Source: Balneola sp. | GTDB taxonomy: Bacteria; Bacteroidota; Rhodothermia; Balneolales; Balneolaceae | DNA: 48,519 nt | NCBI GenBank assembly: GCA_002720745.1 | Contig: PBJO01000016.1 | Coordinates: 1-48,519 of the forward strand | Reading direction: 5' to 3' | Shown here: positions 35,639 to 45,900 of the stretch, in pieces | How positions within the stretch are numbered: position 1 is the first letter of the stretch | Layout of the letters: the number at the start of each line of letters is the position of its first letter | Position numbers and translations under genes: made by a program | The notes under the pieces: model-generated | What the model was told of the DNA's origin: nothing | The model's input: only the letters and a program-made list of their open reading frames with translations | Database searches by the model: none

Positions 35639-36949
35639 ATGCTTTTTTGCATGTTAAATAAACAATCTGAGTACTTCCCTCTTTTTTTGATAGCACTGAG
35701 TAGTCTAAGTTGGCTACAATGCAATCCCAACGACTCGACTCGTGATACTGATTTTAATGTCTTTAGTCCCGAGATTAGCGCCAGTGATATACATTCTCAC
35801 ATAAAATTTTTAGCCTCTGATTCTTTGCAAGGACGCGAATCAGGCACAGAATTTGAAGCTATTGCCGCAAACTATATTATCCAGGCATTTGAACAATATG
35901 GTGTAGAAGCCAAAGGTGATGATGGAACCTTTTTACAGGCCTTCACTATAAATGTCGCGCGCTCAACCAACCCCCATGCCTCCGATGATACCGATGGTGA
36001 ACGCAGAGTTGCCAACAATATTGTAGGTTGGATCCCTGGCCGTTCTAACACAGATTACATTATTATTGGAGCTCATTACGACCACTTAGGATATGGTTCT
36101 TTTGGTTCTTTATACCGAGGAAATACTCCTCGTATACACAATGGAGCGGACGATAATGCCTCAGGTATAGCCGGTTTGTTAGAACTAGCTCACTATTTTT
36201 CTAAAAATCCACCAGAAGACAATCTTCTACTATTGGCTTTTTCAGGGGAAGAAATGGGGCTGCTAGGTTCTGCTCACTATGTTAAGGAACCAACTATTGA
36301 TTTAGCCAAAGCGAAAGCGATGATTAATTTAGACATGATTGGACGAATGAGTGACGAAAATCTGCTCATTTTTGGTATTGGTACCACCCCTAAATGGTCA
36401 AAATTGGCAAAAGCTGTTAATGAAGATTCTTTGAATTTAAATCTTTTAGAAGATGGTACAGGAGCAAGCGATCATACTTCTTTTTATTATAAAAAAATCC
36501 CCGTACTCCACTATTTTACCGGTACCCATTCAGATTACCATCGTCCTTCTGATGATCTCGCATATATTGAAGAGAAAGGGCTAGAATTAGTAGTAGCTCA
36601 TGTAGCAAAAATGGTAGATGCCTTAGGCCCTCTTTCAAAAGAAGAGCTACCTTTTGTTGAAACTCCTAGAAAACAGCGCCAAAGTATGACGTTAGACGGT
36701 CCTACTTTAGGCGTTTTACCAGATTATGGTTTTGAAGGAGTCGGCATGCAGATTATTGGGACGAATCCCGGACAACCAGCTCAGAATGCTGGGCTACAAA
36801 GCGGTGATATTATCTTAGCATTAGGCGAGACACAATTCGAAGATATTTATGGCTATATGGACGCACTAAAAACTCTTGTTGTTGGCCAAAAAACTACAAT
36901 TACAATTGTTCGAGATGGAAAAAAACAAACCCTAGACCTTCAACTCTAA
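35639..36949 (+). CDS. Exported M28 family aminopeptidase with C-terminal PDZ domain
   Basis: A 436-aa zinc peptidase. The N-terminus is a hydrophobic export signal ending near Cys28 (SWLQC); it may be lipidated, though Gln before the Cys is unusual for a lipobox. The co-catalytic dizinc site is complete: H146 in HYDHLG, D171 in GADDNASG, catalytic E204 and ligand E205 in SGEEMG, D232 in NLDMIG and H301 in DYHRPSDD. Residues ~350-436 form a PDZ domain (GMQIIGTNPGQPAQNAGLQ, GDIILALG) for substrate or partner binding. It releases N-terminal amino acids from peptides in the periplasm. The ATG at 35651 is an alternative start. The FmdB-like gene follows after 19 bases. Confidence 0.93.
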   Translation: MLFCMLNKQSEYFPLFLIALSSLSWLQCNPNDSTRDTDFNVFSPEISASDIHSHIKFLASDSLQGRESGTEFEAIAANYIIQAFEQYGVEAKGDDGTFLQAFTINVARSTNPHASDDTDGERRVANNIVGWIPGRSNTDYIIIGAHYDHLGYGSFGSLYRGNTPRIHNGADDNASGIAGLLELAHYFSKNPPEDNLLLLAFSGEEMGLLGSAHYVKEPTIDLAKAKAMINLDMIGRMSDENLLIFGIGTTPKWSKLAKAVNEDSLNLNLLEDGTGASDHTSFYYKKIPVLHYFTGTHSDYHRPSDDLAYIEEKGLELVVAHVAKMVDALGPLSKEELPFVETPRKQRQSMTLDGPTLGVLPDYGFEGVGMQIIGTNPGQPAQNAGLQSGDIILALGETQFEDIYGYMDALKTLVVGQKTTITIVRDGKKQTLDLQL

Positions 36950-36968
36950 TACTTTTTGTTTACACATT

Positions 36969-37298
36969 ATGCCTACTTATACCTATAAACGGGAAGATGG
37001 AACTACCTTCGACCTCCAACAAAAAATTAGTGCAGACGCATTAAAAACCTGCCCTAATACTGGACAAGCTGTCAAACGGGTAATAACCGGCGGTGGTGGA
37101 GTTGTATACAAGGGCGATGGCTGGTATATAACCGATTATAAAAACAAAGGTAATAAATCCGCTGACTCTGGGGCACCAAACACAAACAAAAGGGCTAATA
37201 ATGAAGGATCAGAAACGCTGGTTGACGCAAATAAAAGTAGTGCAACAACCGGAGAATCTTCTTCTAATGATACTAATTCTAACCCTAGTTCAACATAA
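36969..37298 (+). CDS. FmdB-like small protein with a degenerate zinc ribbon
   Basis: A 109-aa protein whose first ~50 residues follow the FmdB/CxxC_CxxC_SSSS pattern: MPTYTYKREDG, FDLQQKI, ALKTCPNTG and VKRVITGGGG. In typical FmdB proteins the first ribbon half has CxxCG, here REDG (8-11), and the second CPxCG, here CPNTG (28-32); only Cys28 remains, so a zinc ribbon cannot form normally. The following VVYKGDGWYITDY is a well-conserved FmdB-like ending. The tail (60-109) is Ser/Asn/Thr-rich and probably disordered. It lies 19 bases after the peptidase gene. Function is unknown. Confidence 0.78.
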   Translation: MPTYTYKREDGTTFDLQQKISADALKTCPNTGQAVKRVITGGGGVVYKGDGWYITDYKNKGNKSADSGAPNTNKRANNEGSETLVDANKSSATTGESSSNDTNSNPSST

Positions 37299-37347
37299 TG
37301 AAACCGTTGGCTTACACATTAATCCAAAGAAATAGATCTTATTAATT

Positions 37348-37947
37348 ATGGCTGGGCATTCCACTTCATATTTAGCAGCGCGTGATAAGTTTGTTCAGCT
37401 TTGGGGTAACATGGCATCTTCTTGGGGAATCAATAAAACCATGTCACAAATTCACGCATTATTGTATGCCGAAAGTGAGGCTCTGCATACTGATGAAATT
37501 ATGTCTATTTTGGATATTAGCCGCGGTAATGCCAACATGAATTTACGACGCTTGTTGGATTGGGAACTCATACATAAAGTACAATTCGAAGGCGATCGTA
37601 AGGACTATTTTTCTGCAGAAACTGACGTCTGGAAGATTGTTAATACTATTATTCGCGAGCGCCAGCAGCGGGAAATTGCGCCTATACATAATCGGATAGA
37701 AGAATGTATTACTTTACTGGAAAGAGATGATACTAGCGATTTTGAATTAGACCCAGCAAGTCAAGAGTTTAAAAAGCGCATTCAAAATTATAATGACTTT
37801 TTAGTCATGTTTGAACGGTTTACCAATGCCTTACTACCATTTATTACTAAAAAGAACCTGACCTTATTGAAACAATTGGTTCGCTTTGTGGAAGCAAAAG
37901 AGCGACTGAACGATCTACTATCACCCTCCCCTGAAGAAAAAAAGTAA
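37348..37947 (+). CDS. GbsR/MarR family transcriptional regulator
   Basis: A 199-aa DNA-binding protein. The winged helix-turn-helix spans about residues 20-100, with WGNMASSWGINKTMSQIHAL, the recognition region ILDISRGNANMNLRRLLDWE and the wing VQFEGDRKDYFSAE, typical of the GbsR branch. The C-terminal part is a helical dimerisation region (about 110-190). GbsR in Bacillus senses choline; other members have unknown ligands. No clear target is adjacent: the next gene downstream is plsC after a 412-bp gap. The gene starts 49 bases after the FmdB-like gene. Confidence 0.9.
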   Translation: MAGHSTSYLAARDKFVQLWGNMASSWGINKTMSQIHALLYAESEALHTDEIMSILDISRGNANMNLRRLLDWELIHKVQFEGDRKDYFSAETDVWKIVNTIIRERQQREIAPIHNRIEECITLLERDDTSDFELDPASQEFKKRIQNYNDFLVMFERFTNALLPFITKKNLTLLKQLVRFVEAKERLNDLLSPSPEEKK

Positions 37948-38359
37948 GTCTTTACCATTTGGGGTCTATTGTGATTATTAAATGTAAGTACGCAAAAGGG
38001 ATATAAATTTACATAGTATGAAAACATTACTCACGAATATATAAACTAGGTATAGGAGAAAACTACTGGAAAAAACTCCAAATAGGACTACTTTAACAAA
38101 ACTTGTTTAGCAAACAAAACTTTCAAGTATAGATAGAATTGCATCAAATTACTTCTACCTTTGAATGGTGGGCCAGACGAAAAAAATTTGGGGTAGATAG
38201 GTGAGGTTGGATTTAATTGAGTATTATCCTCCAGAAAATTGATTATTACACCTATTAGATGCGTTTCTTTCTTAATTGGATTTAGATATTTGATATGAAG
38301 TGTATTTGTTGTGATATGACGTCTAAGTCTTATTGGTTTGTTTTTTCGAAAAATAGCTT
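37948..38359. other. 412-bp gap between the GbsR-type gene and plsC
   Basis: No intact gene is visible. There is a TACCTTTG at 38156-38163 matching the Bacteroidota -7 element TAnnTTTG, but no convincing -33 at the right distance, and it is ~200 bases from plsC. A short open stretch at 38148-38190 reads FEWWARRKKFGVDR before a stop; it might be coincidental. No riboswitch or terminator is recognised. Confidence 0.4.
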
Positions 38360-39130
38360 ATGAACAATAAATTAACTTTTGTCAACTACTTCAGAAGTAT
38401 ACTGGGTATTCTGCTTTTTACTACTCTTTTTTCATTGCTCATTCCTATTGTCAGTATTATTGTAGTAATAAGTTTAGGTAAATTAACCGATTGGGTTTTG
38501 GAAAAAGTAGCGCCACTCCTAGCAAGATTCATACTTTGGATTTTAGGTATCAACTATCGGATTAAGTATCACAAAAAAAAGTTGGAGGACGGTACAATTT
38601 TGACGGGCAGTGTACATTCACCAGCTATATACATTGTAAATCACGCTAGTACCTTAGATATATTGACTATTCTGGCGCTGGCTATTAAGCGTGTGCGATT
38701 CGTAGCAAAATGGGAGATGCAATACTTCCCTTTTTTTTTCCTGTTAGGGAGATTAACTGGTCAGATTTTTATTAAACGTGGGGATCGTGAAAAAGCAATT
38801 CAAACTCTCCAAAAAAATTATGAAAAAGTACGACAATATCACCGCTCTATTTTAATTGCACCAGAAGGAACACGAAAGCATGAAATGCCAATTGGCCCTT
38901 TCAAAAAAGGTGCATTTCGCATGGCACTAGATTTAAGCTACCCAATAGTACCCATATACTTTGAAGGAACAACTGAATTAAATAAAGGCGGATCTTTATT
39001 TACCAAGACTGGCAGCATAACTGCTCATGTGTTTTCACCGATTTCTACTGCCCGATGGAAAGAGGCAACACTAGAAAAAAATATTGATGATATTCGTGCT
39101 AAGTATCTTCAATGGAGTCAAGTTTTATAA
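38360..39130 (+). CDS. 1-acyl-sn-glycerol-3-phosphate acyltransferase family (PlsC-like)
   Basis: A 256-aa membrane-associated acyltransferase. The N-terminus has one or two hydrophobic segments (about 10-35 and 48-65). Motif I, NHASTLDI, supplies the HX4D catalytic pair H95-D100; motif II is around GQIFIKRGDREKA; motif III is APEGTRKHE; motif IV is the YPIVPIYFEG strand. It likely acylates lysophosphatidic acid to phosphatidic acid at the inner membrane, or a related lysolipid. It is convergent with the small basic protein, with one base between them. Confidence 0.92.
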   Translation: MNNKLTFVNYFRSILGILLFTTLFSLLIPIVSIIVVISLGKLTDWVLEKVAPLLARFILWILGINYRIKYHKKKLEDGTILTGSVHSPAIYIVNHASTLDILTILALAIKRVRFVAKWEMQYFPFFFLLGRLTGQIFIKRGDREKAIQTLQKNYEKVRQYHRSILIAPEGTRKHEMPIGPFKKGAFRMALDLSYPIVPIYFEGTTELNKGGSLFTKTGSITAHVFSPISTARWKEATLEKNIDDIRAKYLQWSQVL

Positions 39131-39131
39131 G

Positions 39132-39383
39132 TTACTTATCTCTGTAAAAATAGATTTTTTTATTGGTTGAATCTCTACGACTTTTTACGGTATAATCTTT
39201 TTGACGACAAAATTGATACACAGCTGTCCTCATTGAGTTTACAGTCTTATCGTTATTATAAGGGACTTCAACTGCCTGCCCACCTGGCCTTAACTTTTCA
39301 ATAGCTTCCAATAGTGGTTTAAACTTAGAAGAACGTTTTTTTGAAGATTTTACAACTGATCTTTTTACGAATTTTATTTCCAT
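39132..39383 (-). CDS. Small basic protein, unknown, possibly nucleic-acid binding
   Basis: An 83-aa lysine/arginine-rich protein (about one quarter Lys+Arg). The N-terminal ~20 residues are Lys/Ser-rich (SVVKSSKKRSSKFK); residues 22-83 look like a compact alpha/beta unit with AIEKLRPGGQAVEVPY, TAVYQFCRQKDYTVKSRR and IYFYRDK. The layout is reminiscent of small DNA-binding proteins of phage or housekeeping type, but I cannot name a family. No signal peptide. It sits alone on the minus strand with its promoter in a very AT-rich 386-bp gap. Confidence 0.6.
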   Translation of the reverse strand: MEIKFVKRSVVKSSKKRSSKFKPLLEAIEKLRPGGQAVEVPYNNDKTVNSMRTAVYQFCRQKDYTVKSRRDSTNKKIYFYRDK

Positions 39384-39769
39384 ACTATTGTTGATATAAC
39401 ATTATTGAAGTACTAATTATTGATTAACAAATATATTTAATATTTACTGTTTTTCAAATTTTTGATTGAGAATAACTATAAGTTAATTATTTAAAATTTA
39501 TAAAATACTTTTTATATATGAGTTATAATAGCTATTACCTCTGAATTTTGATTTTAATTTACCTAGAATATATAAAGCTACTTTTTAAAGTCTACCCTAC
39601 TAACTAAACTAACTGATGTTTCTGTTTGCTTACTAGTACTAGGATTTATGTGCGTTGAATATTTTTACAAGGCTTTTTTGAATTACATCATTTATATTTA
39701 CAGTATCTTTTAACTGTAAGGAATAGTCTTTAATTATTTAACAAACACCAGTTCTAAAAGTGACCTCAC
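39384..39769. other. Very AT-rich 386-bp gap
   Basis: Divergent promoter region between the small basic gene and the DUF305 gene. No gene or known RNA is seen. It contains the inverted repeat TTACAGT (39698-39704) / ACTGTAA (39713-39719) 50 bases before the DUF305 start, a possible operator or hairpin. Confidence 0.5.
39698..39719. repeat. 7-bp inverted repeat upstream of the DUF305 gene
   Basis: TTACAGT and ACTGTAA are exact reverse complements with an 8-nt spacer, 50 bases before the start codon. It could be an operator for a metal-responsive regulator, given the His/Met-rich product, but the match could be chance in AT-rich DNA. Confidence 0.35.
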
Positions 39770-40687
39770 ATGCGACTTTGTATCTTTGTTGTTTCAATTC
39801 TACTTTCAATCCTTGTTATGGCTTGTTCTTCTACAAACATTGCATACAATGAGGATATTTCTACTTCGAAATCATCGATTGATATTAATGCAAAGACATC
39901 TACGATCGTAGACAGAAGAGCGGATAGAGCCGATCTTAGTGAATTATTTTGGGCACGACAGGATAGTGCTAAAATGCAATTTACTCAGCCAGACGTTGAT
40001 TTTATGGCGGGTATGATTGGACATCATGCCCAAGCTCTTATAATGTCAAGTATGGCTAGTGTAAACAACGCTAGTCCTTCTGTTGTAATATTGACCAAGC
40101 GAATTATCAATGCTCAAAAAGATGAAATAGCCATTATGCAACGTTGGTTACATGACCGTAATCAAACAGTGCCTCAAGTTACTATTGATGGTCTTCAATT
40201 AATTATTGAGCCAGGTAATGAGCCTTCATTGGTATTTGATTCAGCTCAGGTAGCGCATGCTGTTAAACATTTTAATAAGCACGGTAGTTACATGGATAAT
40301 GCCCACTACCAGATAATACATGGAGAAGAAACGAATCATGAAGGTACGGTTCATGGAACAATGGGGCACAATGAACGTGAAATGAACTATGAAAGCATGG
40401 ATCATTCAGGCATGCATGACCATTCCAATATGCCTGGAATGTTAACACAGGACCAACTCAAAGAGCTTGCTTTAGCAAAAGGAAGACAGTTTGATCGTCT
40501 CTTTTTAACATACATGATTCAACATCATACCGGGGCCGTTATCATGGTGAAAGATCTAGTTGAAACTGATGGGGCTGCTCAGGAACTACAAATTGGTGAG
40601 CTTGCTGGGGAGATAAACGTGGACCAAAAAACGGAAATTGAACGCATGCGTCTCATGCTCATGGAGATTGTTGGATTAAATGATTAA
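39770..40687 (+). CDS. DUF305 lipoprotein with a His/Met-rich loop
   Basis: A 305-aa exported lipoprotein with lipobox LVMAC (Cys19). Two DUF305-like helical halves carry the hallmark His pairs: MAGMIGHHAQALIMS (H85-H86) and MIQHHTGAVIMVKDL (H252-H253). Between them, residues ~167-224 form a His/Met-rich stretch (GTVHGTMGH, SMDHSGMHDHSNMPGM), as in copper-binding periplasmic proteins. DUF305 proteins are four-helix ferritin-like and are linked to metal, chiefly copper, handling. The LVIVD-repeat protein follows on the same strand after about 150 bases. Confidence 0.92.
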   Translation: MRLCIFVVSILLSILVMACSSTNIAYNEDISTSKSSIDINAKTSTIVDRRADRADLSELFWARQDSAKMQFTQPDVDFMAGMIGHHAQALIMSSMASVNNASPSVVILTKRIINAQKDEIAIMQRWLHDRNQTVPQVTIDGLQLIIEPGNEPSLVFDSAQVAHAVKHFNKHGSYMDNAHYQIIHGEETNHEGTVHGTMGHNEREMNYESMDHSGMHDHSNMPGMLTQDQLKELALAKGRQFDRLFLTYMIQHHTGAVIMVKDLVETDGAAQELQIGELAGEINVDQKTEIERMRLMLMEIVGLND

Positions 40688-40838
40688 ACCATAATTGGAT
40701 AACAATTTCATATAGTTAATCTCTTATTTTAAGTGCATAATCAGTTTTGCAAATTTACAAACATTTATCCTAATTCACTCGTTTGCAACATTTTCAAATA
40801 ATGAACGTTTAAAAACAACAATAATAAATCACAAATAA

Positions 40839-42839
40839 ATGACACTATTTATGAATAAAACTCGTGTTAGTCCAATACTATGGGTTTCTTTTTTAGCAGT
40901 TGCTACTTTTATGAGTTGTAGCTCAACTCAAGAAACTGCCATGGTTACTATTAATGCACCAGAAGTAGCTCCACTTACAGAAGCAATGGTACCTACTCCC
41001 GACCCTCGCGTTGGCTTGGATGCAGGTCTATTTGATGCTGAGGAAGCTGTATGGAATCTCGAAGTACTCTCACAAACTCCTCCACCTGAAAAATTCATAG
41101 GAAAAACAAACTCTGACCTAGCTTTTCAGGGAGATTATGCTTTTCAAGGAAATTATAATGGAATTATTGTATGGGATATAAGTGATCCTACAAATCCTGT
41201 CTTGATTAATGATTACGAATGTCCAGCATCACAAAGCGATGTTTCAGTATATGGAAATCTTCTTTTTGTATCTGGTGAGGGGTTAGGGGGTCGCATCGAC
41301 TGTGGAACAGAAGGTGTTCAAGAAGCTGTGAGCGCTGACCGCCTTCGTGGAATCCGCATTTTTGATATCACAGATATCAAAAATCCTGAGTATATAGCCA
41401 ATGTACAAACATGTCGCGGTTCCCATACACACTCTGTATTAAAAGATCCTAACGACGACGAAAATATCTATGTTTATGTTTCCGGGTCATATGTAGTGCG
41501 GTCAGATGAGGAATTAGCAGGATGTTCAGACCTTCAACCAGAAGAGGATCCTAATTCGGCTTTATTCCGCATTGAAGTTATAAAAGTCCCATTAAATAGC
41601 CCAGTAGAAGCTGCTATTGTTAGCTCACCTCGTATCTTTGAAGATCTGCAGGCTCCTCCAACTCATGGTTTAGCTCCAGCTGATATAGCAGCAATGGAAG
41701 CAGCTAAAGCTGCTGGCGCTTATACTGTGATACTTGGTGGAACTGAGCGTGTCTTACCTGGTCGCTATGTACAAGGACTACTTGAGAGTATAGTCCAACA
41801 ACGTGGTGGTGAGGGTGCACCAACAGCCGATGATTCTTCTACTTTACGTAACAATATTCAAACAATGGTAGACGCAATGTTTGGTGGTGGTAATGATGAC
41901 ATTACTGCAAGGAGAGGACCTGATCAATGTCATGATATTACATTGTACCCCGAATTAGGTATAGCTGGTGGCGCTTGCGAGGGATATGGTCTCTTGCTTG
42001 ACATAAGTGACCCAGCAAACCCTGTTCGTATTGATGCAGTTGCTGACTCTAACTTTGCTTACTGGCACTCTGCAACTTTCAGTAATACAGGTGATAAAGT
42101 AATCTTCACTGACGAATGGGGAGGTGGTGGTGGACCTAAGTGTAGAGACACTGATCCTATGGAATGGGGGGCAAATGCCATATTCACAATAGAAGATGGA
42201 AAAATGGAATTCAAAGAATACTATAAAATGCCTGCTCCACAAACAGTAAACGAAAACTGTGTAGCTCATAATGGTTCTTTAATACCTGTGCCAGGACGTG
42301 ATATTATGGTGCAATCATGGTATCAGGGTGGAATCTCTATTTTTGATTTCACTGATCCATCTAACCCAGTTGAAATAGCTTTCCACGACTATGGTCCTAC
42401 TAACGGAGAAAGTATGTCAATGGGTGGTAGCTGGAGTGTTTATTGGTACAATGGAGTCATTGTAAACTCTGAAATTGCTCGTGGTCTAGATTTGTTTAAA
42501 CTTACTCCTAGCCCATTTATGACAGAAAACGAAATTGCAGCTGCTAACACCGTTCAGTGGGAATACCTCAACGCGCAAGGTCAGCCTAAAATTTACTGGC
42601 CAGCAACCTTTCACCTTGCTAAAGCCTATGTTGATCAATTAGATCGTGATGGGGGACTAAGTGACACTGAAATTTTGGACATTCGCCAATCTATTGCTCG
42701 TGCGGAAATGGCTAATGAGAAAAAACAAGCGAATATGCTTGAAGAGTTATCCATGAGTGTGTCTGCTAAGGCTGCTAATTCTGCTAATCCTACTAAAGTA
42801 TCTGCTCTTGCAGAAGCGCTAAAAAACTTAGCTGGATAA
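40839..42839 (+). CDS. LVIVD-repeat beta-propeller lipoprotein
   Basis: A 666-aa exported lipoprotein. The lipobox FMSC gives Cys27 with the first ATG; the ATG at 40851 (MNKTRVSP) is an equally good start and gives a more normal signal. LVIVD-type repeats include IIVWDISDPTNPVLI, GIRIFDITDIKNPEYI, GLLLDISDPANPVRI and ISIFDFTDPSNPVEI, forming a beta-propeller. Conserved His and Cys residues (CRGSHTHS, CHDITLYPE, NENCVAHNG) suggest a metal or disulfide-rich surface. A helical tail (about 600-666) follows. The function is unknown. It is transcribed after the DUF305 gene and ends at a strong terminator. Confidence 0.87.
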   Translation: MTLFMNKTRVSPILWVSFLAVATFMSCSSTQETAMVTINAPEVAPLTEAMVPTPDPRVGLDAGLFDAEEAVWNLEVLSQTPPPEKFIGKTNSDLAFQGDYAFQGNYNGIIVWDISDPTNPVLINDYECPASQSDVSVYGNLLFVSGEGLGGRIDCGTEGVQEAVSADRLRGIRIFDITDIKNPEYIANVQTCRGSHTHSVLKDPNDDENIYVYVSGSYVVRSDEELAGCSDLQPEEDPNSALFRIEVIKVPLNSPVEAAIVSSPRIFEDLQAPPTHGLAPADIAAMEAAKAAGAYTVILGGTERVLPGRYVQGLLESIVQQRGGEGAPTADDSSTLRNNIQTMVDAMFGGGNDDITARRGPDQCHDITLYPELGIAGGACEGYGLLLDISDPANPVRIDAVADSNFAYWHSATFSNTGDKVIFTDEWGGGGGPKCRDTDPMEWGANAIFTIEDGKMEFKEYYKMPAPQTVNENCVAHNGSLIPVPGRDIMVQSWYQGGISIFDFTDPSNPVEIAFHDYGPTNGESMSMGGSWSVYWYNGVIVNSEIARGLDLFKLTPSPFMTENEIAAANTVQWEYLNAQGQPKIYWPATFHLAKAYVDQLDRDGGLSDTEILDIRQSIARAEMANEKKQANMLEELSMSVSAKAANSANPTKVSALAEALKNLAG

Positions 42840-42863
42840 TTGTTACCTAATTATTGCTTATTT

Positions 42864-42898
42864 AAAAGCCTCAATCCAACAGGATTGAGGCTTTTTTT
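42864..42898 (+). terminator. Strong intrinsic terminator after the LVIVD-repeat gene
   Basis: AAAAGCCTCAATCC (42864-42877) and GGATTGAGGCTTTT (42882-42895) form a perfect 14-bp stem with a 4-nt loop AACA, and the T-run continues to 42898. It may act in both directions and separates the DUF305/LVIVD genes from the CotH operon. Confidence 0.95.
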
Positions 42899-42961
42899 AT
42901 ACCAATGATTAATATTGTTTATATATTAAGGCTTTGATCCTTAAAATGTATTTTAAAAACA

Positions 42962-45900
42962 ATGAATTACCTATTGATACGAAGTATTCTTTTTGTAGCT
43001 ATAAAGCTAATATTCATACAAGTTGTCACGGCACAATTAATAATCAATGAAATTAGCTCAAATAATAAAAGTACATTACAAGATAATGAGGGGGATTATC
43101 CAGATTGGATAGAACTCTTTAATGAAAGTACGGATACAGTGAATCTTAATGGTTACACTATTAGTGACGATAGAGAAGAATTAGACAAATATATTATCCC
43201 AGACATAAATATTGCCCCATTTTCTTATTTAATTCTATTTGCATCAGGTAAAAATTATGTGTCAGATGTTACCTATTGGGAAACTTTGGTCGGTAATGGG
43301 CAGATTGCTAAGTATATCATACCAAATAGTCAGACTGATAATAACTGGATTGAAAAAGACTTTAATGACCAAAATTGGTTAAATGGGCAATATGGAATTG
43401 GATACGGTGATGAAGACGACGAAACAGTAGTTAGTAATGGTACCCAATCTATTTTTGCAAGATCATATTTTCAAGTTGATGACTTAAAATCTGTGAAAAG
43501 TATGATTTTACACATGGATTATGATGATGCTTTTGTCGCTTATTTAAATGGTACTGAGATTGCAAGAGAAAATATAACTGGAGATGCTCCTCTAGCGCAT
43601 GATCACCAAGCAGACTCCTATACTGAGCCAAGAATACCTACTGGTCAATATCCATGGGAAAAAGACATCATAGAATATATTTCACTACTTGAAGAAGGGG
43701 AAAATGTTTTAGCACTACAAGTACATAATTTTAATACTGGTAGTTCAGATTTAACAGCATATCCATTTTTAAGCTTAGGTTTTAAGTCTGAAATAAATAA
43801 TTCAAATGGAACAAATGAGATACTTGAAATTTCTGATATAAGAGAAAGAAAAATACATACAAATTTTAAGCTTAGTAGTAAGGGTGAAACAATATATATT
43901 AGCGATACAGATTCAGTTGTAATAGATAGTTTAAATTACCCAGTACTTATTTCGGATGAATCGTATGGCCTAATTAATAACCCAGATTCTGTTGAGTATG
44001 GTATTTTCAATAATCCTACACCTGGTACTGAAAATGGGACTTCAGGGTATAATAAACGATTGAAGATACCTGAATTAAACTATTATGGTGGGTTTTATGA
44101 CGGTTTTATTTCTTTGAAGCTTCATGAAAGTGGTTCAGATAATGATGAAATGCCACCAGTGTATTATACCACTGATGGCAGTATACCAACAAGTGAATCG
44201 TTATTATTAAATGGGAATCAACTCGACTTTTTTCGAACTGGTGTTGTAAAACTACGAGCGATACAAAACAATGCTTTACCTAGTCCTATTCAAACTGAGA
44301 CATATTTTATTCAACAAAATCATGATCTGCCAGTAATTTCAATATCAACCCATCCCAGAAATCTTTGGAGCGATGAAGAAGGTATCTATGTAGTTGGAAC
44401 TAATGGTATTGGTGGTAATGGCCATGAAAAAGCTAATTGGAATCAAGACTGGGAAATTCCAGTCGGATTTGAATACTATAATGAAGACGGAATTCGAATA
44501 ATTAATACCGCAGCTGGTGCAAAAATTTTTGGAGGTTGGAGTAGATTGAATCCCATGAAATCATTATCAATATTTTTCCGTTCTGAATATGGTTTAGGTG
44601 AAATTGATTTGAAATTGTTTGAAAGTAAAGATATTACAAAATTTGAATCTATAGTACTTAGAAATTCTGGAAATGATTTTACTTCCCAAGGTCACTCAAT
44701 GTTCAGAGATGGTCTTATGAGTACTTTAGTAAATGATACAGAAATAGATAATAACGCCTTTCAACCGTCTGTAGTTTATTTGAATGGTGAATATTGGGGT
44801 ATACACAATATTAGAGAGAAGCTAAATGAACATTACGTTGAATCAAATAGCTATGCTGATTCTGAATATATAGATCTTATAGGTAATGGAGGTGGTGTAA
44901 ACCAATTTCGAGCTGTCCATGGTTCAGCAGAAAAGTATGATGACCTAATTCGTTACTCAACTTCAAGACCACTAGGATTTCGTCAATTCTATGATGAGGT
45001 AGAAACTATGTTGGATATAGACAACTACATAGACTATCATCTAACACAAATTTACTATTCAAACACAGATTGGCCTGGTAATAATACTAAAATATGGAGA
45101 AGTCGAAATCAGGATGGGAAATGGAGATGGATCTTATACGATACTGATTTTGGATTTAATCTACGATATGGTGGTAATGTTTCGCATAATACTTTGACTT
45201 TTGCCCTTGACCCCAGCGGCCCTGGATGGCCAAATCCACCTTGGTCTACAAGATTATTACGAAATATGTTCGATAGTCCAATATTTAAAGTAAAATTCGT
45301 CAATCGAATGGCTGATTTAATGAATAAAAACTTTAAACCTAGTCATGTTCACATGATGATTGATTCATTATCCAATCTGATAGAGTCAGAAATACCTCGC
45401 CACATGAGTACTGAAACTAGAAGTGGCGCATACGGCGGTACAGTAGATGGATGGTATGATCAAATTTCATTGATGAAGGATTTTGGAACGGAAAGACCAA
45501 GATGGATCGAACAACATTTCACACAACCAATAAGTCAAGGAGGTAAACTTGGTGTTGGTCCATTAGTTGACACTACAATTCGACTATCACACAAAGACCA
45601 AGGCGTGGTAGTAATCAATCGTTTAATGATTGATGAAAGTATTGCACAAATTTTATCTAATAGTCTAGTGTGGACTGGAAAGTACTTTAGCAATGTAGAA
45701 ATTCCAGTGAGAGCACAATCTCGAAAAGGTTATGAATTTATTGGATGGACTGGTGATATTATATCTAATAATCCTACTATCACCATTACTGCTGGTGTAA
45801 ATATTGCTGCAAATTTTGCGCCAGCCTCTTCAGAAAATGAAATCGTCATTACAGAAATTATGTATAATTCAGACGATGAAATAGATTCAGGAGATTGGGT

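Noticed and set aside
38148-38190. Short open stretch FEWWARRKKFGVDR in the gap before plsC
   Set aside because: Only 14 residues, no start or ribosome site and stops in frame on both sides; not enough to call a gene relic.
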